A DNA stretch of 64,000 nt from Chinchilla lanigera (taxonomy: Eukaryota > Chordata > Mammalia > Rodentia > Chinchillidae). The position numbers and the translations under genes were made by a program. Below are positions 61,803 to 64,000 of the stretch, piece after piece (position 1 is the first letter of the stretch; each line of letters opens with the position of its first letter). The notes under the pieces are model-generated. The model made no database searches and was not told the origin of the DNA. It worked only from the letters and a program-made list of their open reading frames with translations. The stretch covers positions 6,794,776-6,858,775 of the forward strand of contig NW_004955501.1 in NCBI RefSeq assembly GCF_000276665.1. The letters run 5' to 3'.

Positions 61803-61905
61803 TCCGTGCTTCTCCAATTTTGATGTGCATGCACATCAGCCGGGGGGCTCCCTTCATGCAGATTTTGCTTCAGTAGATCTGGGGTGGGAGCTGGGCCTCT
61901 GCCTT
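61803..61905 (+). mobile_element. MER5A-like hAT fossil
   Basis: 'gtgcttctccaattttgatgtgcatgcacatcagccggggggctc' and GCTTCAGTAGATCTGGGGTG follow forward MER5A order. Confidence 0.7.
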
Positions 61906-63178
61906 CTCACACATTTGTCCTCACAACACGTTGATCCACACTACAGTTTGAGTAATAAGGGCAATTACTCACAGATTGCTCTAACGTTTCAAAGGCATAA
62001 GTCGATTTCAGGAGGGAGAACTTGCAATTGCAAACTTAAAAAGCAGGTGGCAGGTGTAAGGAGAGGAAATCAGGGCAAGCAAGATAATTCTGAAGAGATG
62101 TGACTTTGGAAATCTTCTGTGGCCTCTCAAGCCCATCAAGAGGAAAATTCAGTGCCCAGAATTGCTGGTGTGATTGGGGGAGGTATGAATGTTTCAAGTT
62201 GTTCATTCACAGTATCCATCAAGACCTCATAATATGAACATAAGTCATCACCCTATGCTGGATTTCATTTCAGCATATTCCATCCATTTTTTGCATAAAA
62301 GTCCAGGTTTATTTTTAGTTTAACATATCACTGCAGTAGAGTTTAGTGATGTAAAAAGCTGATATGAAAACAGTTGTATAGTAACAGTATAGAAATAGGA
62401 ACTCTAGAGACACTGTGGACACAATTATTGACTTCACCTTTTGTCTCCTGTCATTAAATATCTGTTGCCCTCTATCCTTAGACCTGTTGTCTTCTAGGAA
62501 GTACAGTATATGGTCAGGGTTAAGGATGAGCTCCTGTCTCTTCTAGACATGTATCACCTTGGCCACCAAGCGACAGACCAAGGTAATAATGCAACCTGAC
62601 TTGAGTTGTGATGAGCGTCTGTGCTGTGGGACCCACATCTTCGGCGTGGTGGGCAGTGGCAAACCACTGTGCTAGTGGAGCTCACTGCTTCAGCAGTGAG
62701 ATTATCCTCTCCCTGTCACTGTGCAGAGGACAATTGTTCCTGACATGCCCTGCAAAATGCCCACCCTCTCTTGTACCCCCTTACTCATACTTCAAGACAG
62801 TCCCTTACAAACCAACATATTCCCTTTTCCATAGGCAAAGGTTATCATATACTATGCTCCTAGAATTAATTAAACAGAAAGAAAGTTTCAGTTTCTCAGG
62901 GACAGTGACCTGGAAGATACCTGAATCAGTAGCGTCAAGAGAGGGAAGAGCATATAACAATAGGAAAGACATGTGGAGAAAGCACTGTCCCTGGTGGTGG
63001 CAAGGAACAGAAACTCCACAGGTCTCACAGTAAAGGGGGGAATTGGGCTTATCTTCCCCAGTGGTGATTTAAAATCAAGGTCAAAATTGTCATCTTAGAC
63101 CCCATACTGGTTTTTCCTAATGCTCCCACCTCCCTACTTTGTCTGATACAATAACAGGCAAAAGCCATTTGGTGATGG

Positions 63179-63655
63179 TGTATTAGTTTCCAACAAAGTT
63201 TGTGCTTTCAAAACAACACAAATTGTGCTCACCTCAGCAACATATATACTAAAATCAACACAAATTATGATCTTGCACTTCTAGAGTTAGTCTCTCTGGG
63301 CTGAAATAAGTGTCAGCGGAACTACATTCCATCTGGAGACACAAGGGCAAAATTGGTTTCTTTTCTTTTCCCGGATCCTGGAGGTTGCCTGCATTCCTTA
63401 GCTTCTGATCCATTTCTAGCAGTCACATCATTCAGATCTCTGCTTCTATCGTTATGTCTCCTTCTCTGATTCTCACCCACCTGCCTCCCCCTTAGAAGGA
63501 CCCTTGTGATGACTCTAGGCTTTCTTTGGGTAAGCCAGGGTAATCTTCTTATCTCAAGATCCTTAATCACATCTGCAAAGTCCATGCAAGGTAAAGTACT
63601 CACAGATTCCAGGGATTAAGATGTAAGGTATTTGAGGAACCATTTCTGCCTACCA
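63179..63655 (-). mobile_element. MLT1-type MaLR LTR, minus strand
   Basis: Read backwards: 'tgtattagtttccaacaaag', TCAAAACAACACAAATT, 'cctggaggttgcctgcattccttagcttctg', 'tctcaagatccttaatcacatctgcaaagtcc' and 'ctcacagattccagggattaagatg'. It carries a U6 fragment at 63225-63255. Confidence 0.78.
63225..63255 (+). pseudogene. 31-nt 5' fragment of U6 snRNA (tailless retropseudogene)
   Basis: The fragment starts exactly at U6 nucleotide 1 and matches 26 of the first 31 nucleotides as I know them (GTGCTC, CATATATACTAAAAT). Three of the five differences are CpG-type or G-to-A decay. It lacks the rest of U6 and has no poly(A). The perfect 11-bp repeat CAACACAAATT lies on both sides (63214-63224 and 63256-63266), showing that it was inserted, here into an MLT1 LTR. 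It cannot make a functional snRNA. Confidence 0.85.
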
Positions 63656-64000
63656 TAGGTAATAGATTCACTGAAGGCCAAAAAATTAACATCTATCTGG
63701 CCTGGAAATGGGGAGTAACTTAGGACCCCAAGAGTTCGGGAAAAGTGGCCTCCTGTGTCAAAAGAAAAATGACTTACACTCATACAGTTTTATCAATTGA
63801 AACCTTTAAAAACTTTAACACAATTTCTTGTTCCAAGAAACTGTCTTTAAATGATTTTATGGCTGTTCGTTATCATCATTATGCTTTTAGTCAGCCAAAC
63901 AATTACAGTAAGTTCTGTGTTCTGGAAGCAGGCACGTGCTGGCACCTGCTGGCTGGCTCCTCTCCCAGGCCCTCTGGCCTTTCTTTTCCCCTATGAGTAT

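Overview
This window is mammalian nuclear DNA from a rodent, and it lies almost entirely inside the introns of one gene. Rodent origin is shown by tRNA-derived ID SINEs, 7SL-derived B1 SINEs, composite B4-type (B1+ID) SINEs and rodent-type MaLR LTRs, on a background of mammal-wide repeats (MIR, L2, MER5A, MER20, MLT1). The form of the ID and B1 copies does not look like mouse or rat. A non-murid rodent such as a beaver or kangaroo-rat relative is my guess, not a demonstrated assignment.

Four coding exons of CPNE4 (copine-4) lie on the + strand at 17400-17471, 20716-20790, 30415-30498 and 34787-34876. Together they encode 107 consecutive residues: the end of the first C2 domain with the linker, then the first part of the second C2 domain (C2B). 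All four begin and end in phase 0, and all have AG acceptors and GT donors. Copines are Ca2+-dependent phospholipid-binding proteins with two C2 domains followed by a von Willebrand A-like domain. The earlier exons (start of C2A) and later exons (rest of C2B and the A domain) are outside the window. The flanking introns measure over 17.3 kb, 3.2 kb, 9.6 kb, 4.3 kb and over 29.1 kb. No promoter, first exon, last exon or second functional protein-coding gene is visible.

The rest is intron. 1-17.4 kb holds an L1 piece, a 365-bp assembly gap, a DNA-transposon MITE with long inverted repeats, a MIR split by an MLT1 LTR, and an MLT1 LTR that itself carries an unidentified retroposed insert. 17.5-34.8 kb carries B1, B4, MIR, MER20 and several L1 3' ends, including a nested L1 pair just upstream of the fourth exon. 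34.9-64 kb carries MaLR LTRs, L2, MIR, ID and B1 copies, a processed pseudogene of BPGM (bisphosphoglycerate mutase) at about 58.2-59.0 kb, a CpG-dense block at 57.2 kb, and near 63.2 kb a 31-nt 5' fragment of U6 snRNA between perfect 11-bp target-site duplications.

No undescribed gene system was found. The most notable items are the U6 fragment (a likely tailless retropseudogene), the unidentified polyadenylated retroposon at 13.9 kb, the inverted-repeat elements at 5.2 and 23.0 kb, and a possible 36-nt in-frame cassette exon at 62.5 kb. Repeat family names come from memory of consensus sequences, and repeat boundaries are approximate except where target-site duplications fix them.
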